Shown: positions 18,374-27,539, numbered from the stretch's first letter. The stretch: 64,000 nt of DNA from CAWKGC01 sp963849005 (GCA_963849005.1 CAWKGC010000019.1:434001-498000), one strand, 5' to 3'. Translations and numbers: made by a program. Notes: generated by a model from the sequence alone, not told the origin.

Positions 18374-18437
18374 CTCGTGCTCGCCCTACGGCTTTGCCGG
18401 TGCAGCCGGCCACGCGCATTTGCCGAATGGCGGGAAC

Positions 18438-18641
18438 CTAGCCACGATAGCCCAGCGCCCGGGCCGGCAGGAACAGCAATGCCTTGATGAATGCGAGAAG
18501 CGCAGCGATGCAGATGCCGACGACCCGGAATGGAAGCGCGACCAACCAAACGAGCGGCGCCAGGACCAGCGCCAGCATCGCGAGCGGCCAGGAGAGCGCC
18601 AGCAGGATGCACCAACCGATGAACACCACGAGCACTTTCAT
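18438..18641 (-). CDS. small hydrophobic membrane protein
   Basis: 67 residues, almost entirely hydrophobic, with two predicted membrane helices (VFIGWCILLALSWPLAMLAL and VVGICIAALLAFIKALLFL) and a basic tail. The ATG follows AGGAGTGACAA, a good ribosome binding site. Not recognised; the good Shine-Dalgarno and helix pattern support a real gene. It sits in a run of four small membrane genes of the same direction. Confidence 0.6.
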   Translation of the reverse strand: MKVLVVFIGWCILLALSWPLAMLALVLAPLVWLVALPFRVVGICIAALLAFIKALLFLPARALGYRG

Positions 18642-18743
18642 TTGTCACTCCTTTCCGCGGAGCCAAAGGCCGTGACGCCGCCAACCATTGCGGCCCGGTC
18701 CGGATCCGACTTTACGCGCGTCCGGCCGAGCCTGGTGAACGGG

Positions 18744-19085
18744 TCATTTCGCGCGGCTGGGACCCAGCAGGAGCTGGTTGATGTTCCCCTTGGCCCGCCA
18801 ACTGAGAACCAGGAGGTAGATCGACAGAAACAGGCTTCCGCCGATTGCAGCCAGCCCGGCGAGCAACAGGCCGGGCAAGGAGAACGCATGTCGCCATGCG
18901 ACCCAAAGCGCCGAGAGCGTGAGCATGAACGAGAAGTCCAGGTTGAACTGTCCCGGCCAGCCCATCTTCCCGATGTCACCGAAGAAGATGGGTAGAAATC
19001 CCGGGCCCTGGTTGTTGATGACGACGGCGGTGTAGCCAACCAGGCTCGCCAGGATGAGCAAGAGCAAGAATCGAAACGCATGCAT
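18744..19085 (-). CDS. hypothetical small membrane protein
   Basis: 113 residues from ATG at 19085 with GAGGA eight bases upstream (a TTG six bases earlier is possible). Three hydrophobic segments: residues about 3-20 (FRFLLLLILASLVGYTAVVI), 48-65 and 70-98. Ends in a short polar tail. No family recognised and no catalytic residues stand out. Part of the leftward run of small membrane genes. Confidence 0.55.
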   Translation of the reverse strand: MHAFRFLLLLILASLVGYTAVVINNQGPGFLPIFFGDIGKMGWPGQFNLDFSFMLTLSALWVAWRHAFSLPGLLLAGLAAIGGSLFLSIYLLVLSWRAKGNINQLLLGPSRAK

Positions 19086-19171
19086 TGGCAATATCCTCGT
19101 TGATCATGAAGCCTGACGCCGTGCACCGTCTCACCGCGCCCGCCTCGACACATGGTTGGAATGTCCATTCG

Positions 19172-19510
19172 TCAACGGCATGCGAACTGCCCCTGGCATA
19201 CGGTCAGCACAAGGACGAACGACAAAATCCATAGCGCAACATTTCCACCGCACAGCAGCAACCAGGCTTTTTTGGCGGCTTCCTGCCTGCCAGCACGTTT
19301 TAGCGCAAATGAAAGGCCCAGCGAAAACAGGTAAACAGGTCCGTAGAGCATTGTCGAATAGAAAAGCATGTAGACAGGGACGCCACCCGCCGCGGGAGAA
19401 TCAAACATGAACAGCGCCGCAAAAGCCGCTATCGGCCAAGCGAAAACCAGGAGAGTGAATATTACGACCATCGTTTCGCGCCAACGTAAGGAGGTAGCTG
19501 CATTGAACAC
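19172..19510 (-). CDS. hypothetical small membrane protein
   Basis: 112 residues, starting at a GTG (an ATG 39 nt downstream is the alternative). Three hydrophobic stretches (VVIFTLLVFAWPIAAFAALF, VPVYMLFYSTMLYGPVYLFSL, AWLLLCGGNVALWILSFVLVL). The base composition is less GC-rich than the neighbours, which may mark a younger or laterally acquired gene. Not recognised. Confidence 0.5.
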   Translation of the reverse strand: MFNAATSLRWRETMVVIFTLLVFAWPIAAFAALFMFDSPAAGGVPVYMLFYSTMLYGPVYLFSLGLSFALKRAGRQEAAKKAWLLLCGGNVALWILSFVLVLTVCQGQFACR

Positions 19511-19671
19511 TCCAACCAGGAATATCCATTGAAAGGGAAGAATGACGCTGCCAGTTTGTCAGGGCAGGAAAATGGCGTCAAAGGCAAGTTCTTGATCCGC
19601 CGCCACTCCTGCAGGGGCCCTCGAAAGCCGAGGATTCCGGCATGCATCCGCGATCAGGAGTGGCATGTCGT

Positions 19672-20109
19672 CTAGGGAGCAACATCGCCCGAAGCCTGCC
19701 TGCTCGCAGGACGATCCCGGCGAGTTGCCCTGGAGAATCGGCGCAGCAGCAAGGCCGTGGGAATGAAAGTGAGCCACGGCGAAAAGTAGAAGACCGTGAG
19801 GTACCAGTACTTGTAAAGGTAGGAAGCGCCGTGGCCGAGGTACAGGCCGCAGTAAAGCGTATCGAGGACCGCGAAGGGAAGCGTGTAGTAGAACGAAATC
19901 CAGAATGCGCGGGACAGCCGGGTCTCGGGCCGGCCACGCGAAAGGACGTAGAGCGCCGCGAGGGAGATCGCCACCGAGAGCAGCGTGCACCCGACGCCCA
20001 ATGCGGGCTGGGAATACTGCTGGTAGTAGTCGGGCAGGCCGGCGACCCAGAACGCGCCCCAGACGACCACGCCCTGGGTGAGGAGCCTGAGGTGCTGTGC
20101 GGGCTTCAT
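19672..20109 (-). CDS. hypothetical membrane protein
   Basis: 145 residues from the ATG at 20109 (the frame is open further). Four likely membrane helices, including VGCTLLSVAISLAALYVLS and YLTVFYFSPWLTFIPTALLL, then a basic tail. The architecture resembles small DUF2569/EXPERA-like four-helix proteins, but I cannot assign a family. Last of four leftward small membrane genes at 18.4-20.1 kb. Confidence 0.5.
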   Translation of the reverse strand: MKPAQHLRLLTQGVVVWGAFWVAGLPDYYQQYSQPALGVGCTLLSVAISLAALYVLSRGRPETRLSRAFWISFYYTLPFAVLDTLYCGLYLGHGASYLYKYWYLTVFYFSPWLTFIPTALLLRRFSRATRRDRPASRQASGDVAP

Positions 20110-20221
20110 CGTCTGGGCGCCTTGACGGAATTGTCGGCCGGAGGTGACCAACGGCGCGGCCAGTTTGTCCGTGCAGGCAGCCGGGGTCAACTCCAATACG
20201 GCCACGCTCCGATTCGTAGCG

Positions 20222-21310
20222 TCAGGCCGCCGCCTTCAGGTAATTCGCGCCGAAGCGATTCTCCTGGAACGCGGCAAGCGATGCCTGTTCCTGCCGCACC
20301 ATCCCCTTGCCCGGCAGCTTGCCTTGCGCCACGAGGTCCACCATCGCGCAGATTCCCGACGCGGTGGTGACCTGGATCGCGGAGAAATGCCGCCCGGCGA
20401 TCTCGCGGCTGTAGAGCTTGCGCGCAAACGTCGTCTGGTCGAGGTTGCCGTGGCGCACGCCCGCCACTGTCACGAACACCAGCACCACGTCCTGCTTGGT
20501 GATGGGCACGGCGGTCTCGAGCACGTCCTTCAGCAGGTCGCGCCTCTGCATCAGGCGCAAGTCGCGCAGCAGCATCTTCATGATGTCGCGGTGGCCGATG
20601 TAGCGCACGGTCTTGTAGTTGAGGTTCTCGACCTTGCCCTCAAGCGTCTCGCAGAGCGTGCCCAGCCCGCCCGAGGTGTTGAACGCCTCGTACTCGAGCC
20701 CGTCGAGCGAGAAGCGCTCGATCTCTTCCAGGGGGAGCGTTTCGCGCATCTCGCCGTCGATGATCGCCTCGCACGGGTTGCAGTATTCGTTGATCAGCCC
20801 GTCGGTGCTCCACGTCAGGTTGTACTTGAGCGCGTTGGTCGGGTAGATCGGCAGCGCGCCCACGCGCATCTGCACGTCGCGAAGGCTGTCGAAGCCGCGC
20901 GTGAGGTCGTGCGCGACGATGGAGATGAAGCCTGGCGCGAGGCCGCATTGCGGAACGAAAGCGGTCTTCGCGCCTTCTGCCAGCGCTTTCACGGTGCGCG
21001 TGCTGGCGACGTCCTCGGTCAGGTCGAAGTAGTGCGCGCCCGCTTCCTTCGCGGCCGTGGCGATGGCGGGCGTGAGATAAAACGGCGCGGCGGAGAGCAC
21101 GGCGAACTTGCCCGCGGCGACTTTCGCAAGCTGCGCTGGGTCGGCAGCGTCGATGACGCGCGTTTCCTTCACCATGCCGGCGAGGCCCGCAAGCAGGCGC
21201 TCGTCGCGATCGACGACCGTGAGTTCGTAATCGTCGGCCTGCGAGAACAGCGCCGAGATGCATTCGCCGATCTTGCCGCCGCCGACGAGGAGAAGGGATT
21301 TCTTTGCCAT
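20222..21310 (-). CDS. saccharopine dehydrogenase-like NAD(P)-dependent oxidoreductase
   Basis: 362 residues. N-terminal Rossmann fold with LLVGGGKIGECISALF and an acidic residue after strand 2 (VVDRDERL), then SAAPFYLTPAIATAAKEAGAHYFDL and FVPQCGLAPGFISIVAHDL, signature segments of the saccharopine dehydrogenase / lysine dehydrogenase group. It probably oxidises an amino acid or an aminated intermediate. It is divergent from an Lrp-type regulator and an aminotransferase, separated by 127 bp with operator-like repeats, which suggests an amino-acid-responsive unit, perhaps for lysine. The specific substrate is inferred, not shown. Confidence 0.85.
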   Translation of the reverse strand: MAKKSLLLVGGGKIGECISALFSQADDYELTVVDRDERLLAGLAGMVKETRVIDAADPAQLAKVAAGKFAVLSAAPFYLTPAIATAAKEAGAHYFDLTEDVASTRTVKALAEGAKTAFVPQCGLAPGFISIVAHDLTRGFDSLRDVQMRVGALPIYPTNALKYNLTWSTDGLINEYCNPCEAIIDGEMRETLPLEEIERFSLDGLEYEAFNTSGGLGTLCETLEGKVENLNYKTVRYIGHRDIMKMLLRDLRLMQRRDLLKDVLETAVPITKQDVVLVFVTVAGVRHGNLDQTTFARKLYSREIAGRHFSAIQVTTASGICAMVDLVAQGKLPGKGMVRQEQASLAAFQENRFGANYLKAAA

Positions 21311-21380
21311 GGTGGTTCCCGGAAGTGACTTTTCAGAACCCAAGGATGCCGGGAGGGGCTGCCGGTTCACAGGGCGGAAG

Positions 21381-21437
21381 CGCCGGAGAGTGCCGGAAAG
21401 TCCGGCGGAATGCCGGAAAGGCCGGCATAATGCCGGG
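21381..21437. promoter_or_regulatory. tandem palindromic repeats, candidate Lrp operator
   Basis: Two adjacent 20-bp copies, 21391-21410 (TGCCGGAAAGTCCGGCGGAA) and 21411-21430 (TGCCGGAAAGGCCGGCATAA), flanked by partial copies at 21381 and 21431. Each copy contains a dyad GCCGG-N4/5-CCGGC. They end at the start codon of the Lrp gene, in the divergent control region. Lrp/AsnC octamers bind phased palindromes, so both directions may be controlled from here. Confidence 0.6.
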
Positions 21438-21863
21438 ATGGACGCCAAGGACCGCTCGCTCATCGCCCTGCTGCGCGCCAATGCGCGCGAGAGCACGGCG
21501 TCGCTCGCCCGCAAGCTGGGTGTTGCGCGTTCCACCGTGCAGGAGCGCCTCACGCGCCTGGAAAAGGAAGGCACGATCGCCGGTTACACGGTGCGCGTGG
21601 CCAACGAAGTGAGCGACCGGCAGATCGCCGCGCAGGTGCTGATGAAGGTGAACCCGAAGAAGATGGAGAAGGTGATGCGCGAGCTGAAGGCGATCCCGTA
21701 CGTGCGCGGCGTCTACGCGCTCTCGGGCGGCTTCGACTACCTTGCGACGATCGAAGGCGACAGCACGCGCAGGATCGACGGCGTGCTCGATGCGATCGGC
21801 GCGATCGAGGGCATCGAGTCCACGCAGACTTCCGTCGTGCTGTCCGTGAAGTTCGAGCGCTGA
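21438..21863 (+). CDS. Lrp/AsnC-family transcriptional regulator
   Basis: 141 residues. N-terminal helix-turn-helix (DAKDRSLIALLRANARESTA and VARSTVQERLTRLEKEG), then the RAM ligand-binding domain (VLMKVNPKKMEKVMRELKAI, VYALSGGFDYLATIEG). Senses an amino acid or related molecule and controls adjacent genes. The start lies directly after palindromic repeats, so initiation and repression sites overlap. It is translationally coupled to the aminotransferase (TGATG). Confidence 0.9.
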   Translation: MDAKDRSLIALLRANARESTASLARKLGVARSTVQERLTRLEKEGTIAGYTVRVANEVSDRQIAAQVLMKVNPKKMEKVMRELKAIPYVRGVYALSGGFDYLATIEGDSTRRIDGVLDAIGAIEGIESTQTSVVLSVKFER

Positions 21864-23026
21864 TGGAACGCCTCGCCGCCCGCATGGCGCACATCGCGCC
21901 CTTCGAGGTGATGGAGATCCAGACGCTCGCGCGCCGCCTCGAAGGCGAGGGCCGCGACGTGATCCACATGGAGATCGGCGAGCCCGACTTCACCACGCCC
22001 AAGACTATCGTCGATGCGGCGATTCGAGCGCTGAAGACGGAGCCGATGTTCTACACCTCGGCGCTCGGCATCACGCCGCTGCGGGAAGCCATCTCGCGCT
22101 TCTATCTCGAGCGCTACAAGGTCGTCGTGGCGCCCGAGAGGATCATCGTCACGGCGGGATCCAGCGCGGCCCTGCTGCTGGCGCTCGGCGTGCTGCTCGA
22201 CCCGGGCGAGGAGGTGCTGCTCTCCGACCCGAGCTACCCCTGCAACCGCCACTTCGTGCGCGCATTCGATGGCGTGCCGCGCATGGTGCCGGTGGGGGCC
22301 GATGAGCATTACCAGTTGACGCCGGAACTTGCCGCGGCGAACTGGAACGCGCAGACACGCATCGTCATGGTCGCCTCGCCTTCGAATCCGACCGGCACGC
22401 TGGTTCCGCACGCAGCGCTGGCCGGCCTTCATGCGCTCGCGCGCGCGCGCGGCGCGACGCTGGTCGTGGACGAGATCTACCAGGGCCTCACCTACGAAGG
22501 CGACACCGGCACCGCGCTCGCCCTCGGAGAAGACGTGTTCGTGATCAACAGCTTCTCCAAGTATTTCCAGATGACCGGCTGGCGGCTGGGGTGGCTGGTC
22601 GCGCCACCCGCATACGTGCGCGAGGTCGAGAAGCTCGCGCAGAACCTTTTCATCTCGGCTTCTACGGTCGCGCAGCACGCGGCGCTGGCGGCTTTCGCAC
22701 CGGAGACGATCGCCATCGTGGAAGAGCGACGGCGCGAATTCGCCGCGCGCCGCAATTACCTGCTTCCGGCGCTGAAGACGCTGGGCTTCCGCGTGCCGGT
22801 GACTCCCGAGGGCGCGTTCTACATCTACGCCGACTCGAGCGGCATCGCGCGGGACAGCGAGTCGCTCGCCCGCGACATCCTCGAGCGCGCATGGGTGGCG
22901 ATGACGCCGGGCAAGGACTTCGGCTTCAACGCGCCCGAGCGGCACATCCGCATCGCCTACACGCAGCCGGTCGCGCGGCTGGAGGAGGCGATGAAGCGCA
23001 TCGCCGGCCACCTTCGCGGGTGCTGA
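21863..23026 (+). CDS. PLP-dependent class I/II aminotransferase
   Basis: 387 residues. Fold-type I aminotransferase: substrate-binding start HMEIGEPDFTTP, YTSALGITPLREAI, VMVASPSNPTGTL, the PLP phosphate site and Schiff-base lysine Lys233 in NSFSKYFQMTGWRLG, and the C-terminal arginine region AYTQPVARLEEA. The start overlaps the Lrp stop. Family members act on aspartate, aromatic or alanine-type donors; with the adjacent saccharopine-dehydrogenase-like gene and Lrp regulator a role in amino acid catabolism is likely. It could in principle supply the tyrosine transamination missing from the hpd cluster, but nothing links them directly. Confidence 0.88.
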   Translation: MERLAARMAHIAPFEVMEIQTLARRLEGEGRDVIHMEIGEPDFTTPKTIVDAAIRALKTEPMFYTSALGITPLREAISRFYLERYKVVVAPERIIVTAGSSAALLLALGVLLDPGEEVLLSDPSYPCNRHFVRAFDGVPRMVPVGADEHYQLTPELAAANWNAQTRIVMVASPSNPTGTLVPHAALAGLHALARARGATLVVDEIYQGLTYEGDTGTALALGEDVFVINSFSKYFQMTGWRLGWLVAPPAYVREVEKLAQNLFISASTVAQHAALAAFAPETIAIVEERRREFAARRNYLLPALKTLGFRVPVTPEGAFYIYADSSGIARDSESLARDILERAWVAMTPGKDFGFNAPERHIRIAYTQPVARLEEAMKRIAGHLRGC

Positions 23027-23029
23027 GCG

Positions 23030-23488
23030 ATGTGGATCGACGCGGCGCTCTCCTACCTGCACTTCTCGGCGATGTTCCTCGTCTTCGGCTTCCTCACGGT
23101 CGAGGTCATGCTCGTGCGCGAGCCGATCGACGCGCGCGCGGTGGTGCTGCTTGGCCGCAGCGACCTCTGGTACGTCGGCTCGGCGATCGCCACGCTTGTC
23201 ACGGGGATCATCCGCCTGATTTACGGCGCGAAAGGGATGGCGTTCTACGCCGGCAACCCGGTCTTCTGGCTGAAGGTGGGGCTGTTCGTCGCGGTGCTGC
23301 TGGTGTCGGTCCGGCCCACGCGGCAGTTCGTCCGCTGGCGCGCGCAGGTCGCGGCCGATCCGGGGTACGTCGTGGCGGATGGCGAGCGGCGGCGCATCCG
23401 GCGCCTCGTGATGATCGAGCTGCACCTGCTCGCCTTCGTCCCGCTCGCGGCGGTCCTCATGGCACGCGGCATCGGCAGCCGGGGATGA
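23030..23488 (+). CDS. DUF2214 family membrane protein
   Basis: 152 residues, four membrane helices, beginning WIDAALSYLHFSAMFLVFGF. The pattern (ALxYLHFxAxFxVF, GxRLxYGAKGxAFY) matches the DUF2214 family of uncharacterised inner-membrane proteins. It begins 3 nt after the aminotransferase stop and ends at a terminator hairpin, so it is the last gene of the lrp operon. Confidence 0.82.
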   Translation: MWIDAALSYLHFSAMFLVFGFLTVEVMLVREPIDARAVVLLGRSDLWYVGSAIATLVTGIIRLIYGAKGMAFYAGNPVFWLKVGLFVAVLLVSVRPTRQFVRWRAQVAADPGYVVADGERRRIRRLVMIELHLLAFVPLAAVLMARGIGSRG

Positions 23489-23491
23489 GAA

Positions 23492-23514
23492 CGGGCCCTC
23501 GCTGCGAGGGCCCG
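23492..23514 (+). terminator. terminator hairpin after the lrp operon
   Basis: Perfect 10-bp stem CGGGCCCTCG / CGAGGGCCCG with a CTG loop, 3 nt after the DUF2214 stop and 9 nt before the end of the convergent secreted-protein gene. The T-run is poor on both sides, so it may act as a bidirectional Rho-assisted barrier. Confidence 0.65.
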
Positions 23515-23523
23515 TGATTCACA

Positions 23524-24111
23524 TCAGTAGTTGGCGTAGACCGAAGCAATGCCGATATTGAATCCGGCGGCGAACGCGGTAGTGCCAAAGACGCCGTTGA
23601 GCGCGGTCGCGGCCTCCGCAGTCAGGGTAACGCCGCTGCTGTCGATCCTCAGCAATTCAGGGCCGGCCGGCAGTTGCAGGGGCAGCGACAACGGCGGCAG
23701 GGCGAGGTTGAACAACGGGATGCGGCCGACAATCGACCCATTGGCCGTGACGATCCCGGTCAGCTTGGGCGCGCCTGATGCCGTGTCGATGATGAAATCG
23801 GACAGGATGACCTTGGTCGCGTCCCTGGTCAGCGCCAATCCGCCCGAATGGGGAATCTCACCCTTGGCGTTGGAGGCGTCGAGCCTTCCGCCGACGATGG
23901 GAAAATAGGCCACGGCAAAGAGGTTTGCGGGAAGGACCTTGGACGGCGCGATCTGCAACGAAGTCAGTGCAGCGACGAATCCGGTCGAGAATTCCACCAG
24001 GGTGTATCCGCCTGTAAGCTGTGCCGTGGGCGAAGCGTTGGCCACGGGTGCTGCGGCCGAGACAGCGATACCGATGGCAACCAGTGCGGCTTGGATTTTC
24101 GATTTCAGCAT
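23524..24111 (-). CDS. hypothetical secreted protein
   Basis: 195 residues with a classical signal peptide (about 1-26, AVSAAAPVANA|SP). The mature part is rich in small and hydrophobic residues with many beta-like stretches (KVILSDFIIDTASGAP, LTGIVTANGSIVGRIPLF, GVTLTAEAATALNGVF). This organisation is reminiscent of HtaA-like secreted beta proteins, but I cannot confirm a family. The gene has its own promoter-like region with a 14-bp palindrome and a GGAG site before the ATG. Function unknown. Confidence 0.6.
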   Translation of the reverse strand: MLKSKIQAALVAIGIAVSAAAPVANASPTAQLTGGYTLVEFSTGFVAALTSLQIAPSKVLPANLFAVAYFPIVGGRLDASNAKGEIPHSGGLALTRDATKVILSDFIIDTASGAPKLTGIVTANGSIVGRIPLFNLALPPLSLPLQLPAGPELLRIDSSGVTLTAEAATALNGVFGTTAFAAGFNIGIASVYANY

Positions 24112-24154
24112 GTTGATCTCCAGTTGGCAGGTGAGGGAAAGAACCTGAGGTCAT

Positions 24155-24183
24155 ATTATGACTGCTCAGTCACACAATGACCA
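24155..24183 (-). promoter_or_regulatory. candidate sigma-70 promoter with embedded palindrome
   Basis: On the minus strand TGGTCA (24178-24183), a 17-bp spacer and CATAAT (24155-24160), about 44 bp before the secreted-protein start. The spacer overlaps a perfect 14-bp palindrome TGACTGCTCAGTCA (24159-24172), well placed for a repressor. The region is AT-rich compared with the rest. Confidence 0.45.
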
Positions 24184-24360
24184 TGGAGTTTTTATAATAG
24201 TTCCTTGGACTATTTGTTATTTACTAAAACAATAGCCTACAAGTAAGTAAATACTCGCTTCGTTGGTTGGAGTCGCCTGGGAAGAACCCGTTGCAACACC
24301 GCATTGCGCTTCCGGTACCCTTGCCTCGCGGTTCAATGACATTGCACGGAGGAACCTGCC

Positions 24361-24909
24361 TTGAAGACCATCCTGTTCGCATTGCTTGTTGCCCTGTCCC
24401 TGCCGTCGCTTGCGGCGGAGCGCGCGATAAATGAATCCGTGGTGGTCAAGGCGCCGATCGCGAAGGTCTGGGAGGCGTGGACGACGTCCGCCGGCATCAG
24501 GACCTTCTTCGCCCCGGACGCCAATATCGAGGCGCGCGTCGACGGGCCCTTCCAAGTCTTCATCAACCCGCTCGCTGCGCCCGGCGCGAAGGGCGCGGAC
24601 GACATGGTGATCCTCGCGCTGCAGCCGCAGACGATGATCTCGTTCACGTGGAATGCGCCTCCCCACCTTGCCGAGGTGCGCAAGCAGCGCACCTACGTCA
24701 CCGTCCGGCTGGCGCCGCAGGGCGAAGGCGAGACGCTCGTGACCCTGTATCACGGGGGCTGGGGGACCGGCGCCGAGTGGGACCAGGCCTATGGGTACTT
24801 CACCAAGGCCTGGCCGAACGTGCTGAAGAACCTGCAGAAGAGCTTCGTCGACGGTCCCTACGACTGGACCGCGTGGATGGAGCAGCTTCGCAAGATGATG
24901 CAGAAGTGA
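24361..24909 (+). CDS. secreted SRPBCC (AHSA1-like) domain protein
   Basis: 182 residues starting at TTG with GGAGG 7 nt upstream. A signal peptide (LKTILFALLVALSLPSLAAE) precedes an SRPBCC/START-like ligand-binding fold: VVVKAPIAKVWEAWTTSAGI, FFAPDANIEARVDGPFQVFI, ISFTWNAPPHLAEV and TLVTLYHGGWG. Most AHSA1-like proteins are cytoplasmic, so the signal peptide is notable. Likely binds a hydrophobic ligand in the periplasm. It stands alone and converges with the transporter operon. Confidence 0.82.
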   Translation: MKTILFALLVALSLPSLAAERAINESVVVKAPIAKVWEAWTTSAGIRTFFAPDANIEARVDGPFQVFINPLAAPGAKGADDMVILALQPQTMISFTWNAPPHLAEVRKQRTYVTVRLAPQGEGETLVTLYHGGWGTGAEWDQAYGYFTKAWPNVLKNLQKSFVDGPYDWTAWMEQLRKMMQK

Positions 24910-24914
24910 TTGTG

Positions 24915-25018
24915 ATTGGGGTCAGATACGCAATTTGGGGTCAGAGACGTAATACTGACGCGCAGTCATTCAAGACAATATTACGTCTCTGACCCCAAAT
25001 TGCGTATCTGACCCCAAT
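24915..25018. repeat. 104-bp palindrome, GGGGTCAG type
   Basis: Perfect 39-bp arms: 24915-24953 and 24980-25018, each with two GGGGTCAG boxes (ATTGGGGTCAGATACGCAAT at the outer end). The 26-base loop contains a small stem ACTG/CAGT. It lies 5 nt after one gene's stop and 5 nt before the end of the convergent ATPase gene, the same position and build as the palindrome at 5235 but with different sequence between the GGGGTCAG boxes. REPIN-like; no cognate transposase here. Confidence 0.9.
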
Positions 25019-25023
25019 TGTTT

Positions 25024-26053
<1,030 letters not shown>

Positions 26054-26074
26054 GCCAGCCCCTTGCGCGCACTC

Positions 26075-26107
26075 TATCGGCGTCCATCGGCGTCCATCGG
26101 CGGTTAA
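26075..26107. repeat. single copy of the CGCCGATGGA repeat, minus orientation
   Basis: TATCGGCGTCCATCGGCGTC and onward to CGGTTAA: three 10-base units (CGCCGATGGA on the minus strand) plus the GGTT end. It lies in the 102-bp gap between the two ATPase genes of the operon and matches copies at 36566, 38931 and 55287. Confidence 0.85.
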
Positions 26108-26155
26108 TGTTCTGCTTTTGAATTCCCCCCATTTCAGCTCTGGCCCGGAATCGGT

Positions 26156-27135
26156 TCAGTCGATGGCCAGCTGCTTCTCGTGCAGCCAGCACGCCGCCTT
26201 CGTCTTCCCCGCGGGAAGAAGATCGGGACGATCCGTGCGGCACTTGTCGAAGACCTGCGGGCAGCGCGGGTTGAAGGCGCAGCCGCGCGGGATCGCGTTC
26301 AGCCGCGGCATCGAGCCCTCGATCTGCGGCAGCCGCTCGACGTCCTGCCCGATCGCCGGGATGGAGCCCATCAGGCCGCGCGTATACGGATGCTGCGGAT
26401 GGTGGATCACCTCCTGCACCGGGCCGATCTCGACGATGCGGCCGGCGTACATCACGGCCACGCGATCGGCGGTCTCCGCGATCACGCCCATGTCGTGCGT
26501 GACCAGCAGGACCGCGGTGCCGTGCTCGCGGCCCAGGCGCTTGAGAAGCTGGATGATCTGCGCCTGGATGGATACGTCGAGCGCGGTGGTCGGCTCGTCC
26601 GCGATGATCAGCCGCGGATTGGCGCACAGGGCGAGCGCGATCACGACGCGCTGGCGCATGCCGCCGGAGAACTGGTGCGGATAGTGGTCGATGCGCCGCT
26701 CGGGCGCGGTGATGCCGACCTCCATCAGCAATTCGATGGCACGCTTGCGCGCCGCGTCGTAGTCCATCGGCAGGTGCGTCTGGATGGTCTCGATGATCTG
26801 CCGCCCGACGCTGTAGAGCGGGTTGAGCGAAGTGAGCGGGTCCTGGAAGATCGCGCCGATCTGGCGCCCGCGCACCTTGCGCATTTCCTCGAAGGGCAGC
26901 TGGTCGATGCGCCGGCCGTCGAGCAGCACCTCCCCCCGGCGATGCGGCCGGGGGGTTCCAGCAGCCCGATGATGGCGGTGCCGGTGATCGACTTGCCCGC
27001 CCCCGATTCCCCGACGACGCCGAGGACTTCTCCCGGCGCGATGTCGAAGCTCACGTCGTCGACCGCGACGAGCGTGCCGCGCCGAGTGTTGAACTCGACG
27101 CGCAGGTGGCGGACTTCGAGGAGGGCCTGGGTCAC
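26156..27135 (-). CDS. peptide ABC transporter ATPase, DppD/OppD type (one frameshift)
   Basis: About 326 residues. GTG start at 27135 overlaps the stop of the lipoprotein gene (GTGA). Walker A GESGAGKSITGTAI, IFQDPLTSLNPLYSVG, signature FSGGMRQRVVIALAL, Walker B LIIADEPTTALDVSIQ, His in LLVTHDMGVIAE, C-terminal cysteine motif PRGCAFNPRCPQVFDKC. Near 26935 a run of G lacks one base, breaking the frame between GRIAGG and EVLLDGRR; this is one of the few deletions in the window. Partner of the DppF-type ATPase 102 nt downstream. Confidence 0.87.
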
Positions 27136-27539
27136 TTGATGCCGAACTTCGCCGCGCACTCGCCGATGTTTTCGACGTAGGCGACCTTCGGCGTCCACTC
27201 GGGCGTGGTCATGTTCGCGTACCTGGCGACGATGTAGTAGCGCTTGCAGGGCTGCGCATCGACTACCAGGTTCTTCAGCTGGTCCTCGATCGACGTGACG
27301 GCGCGCGGCGTCGTGTAGGCCACCAGGAGGGTGTGCTTCCCGGGCGCGACCGGGAACGGGTTTCTCGTGTTGTCCGTGCTTTGCCCGTCGATCTTCTCTA
27401 TCGCGCCCGGCTTTTCCAGCACGTCCGCCGACGCGGTGCCCATCACGAACCTGCTGTAGGGCGCGTCCCACACGCTGGCGGCGCATCCCTGCAACAGTGC
27501 CGCGGATGCGAACAAGGCTGCGATTGCTGCTCTTTTCAT
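27132..27539 (-). CDS. small lipoprotein within the peptide transporter operon
   Basis: 135 residues. Signal and lipobox in AALFASAALLQGCAA, so it should be lipidated at Cys19. The mature part (about 115 residues) has no recognised motif; ends NIGECAAKFGIK with a second cysteine. Coupled to the following ATPase by overlapping stop and start, and separated from RidA by 115 nt. Why a lipoprotein is encoded between permease and ATPase genes is unknown; a role linked to uptake or envelope stress is only a guess. Confidence 0.7.
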   Translation of the reverse strand: MKRAAIAALFASAALLQGCAASVWDAPYSRFVMGTASADVLEKPGAIEKIDGQSTDNTRNPFPVAPGKHTLLVAYTTPRAVTSIEDQLKNLVVDAQPCKRYYIVARYANMTTPEWTPKVAYVENIGECAAKFGIK

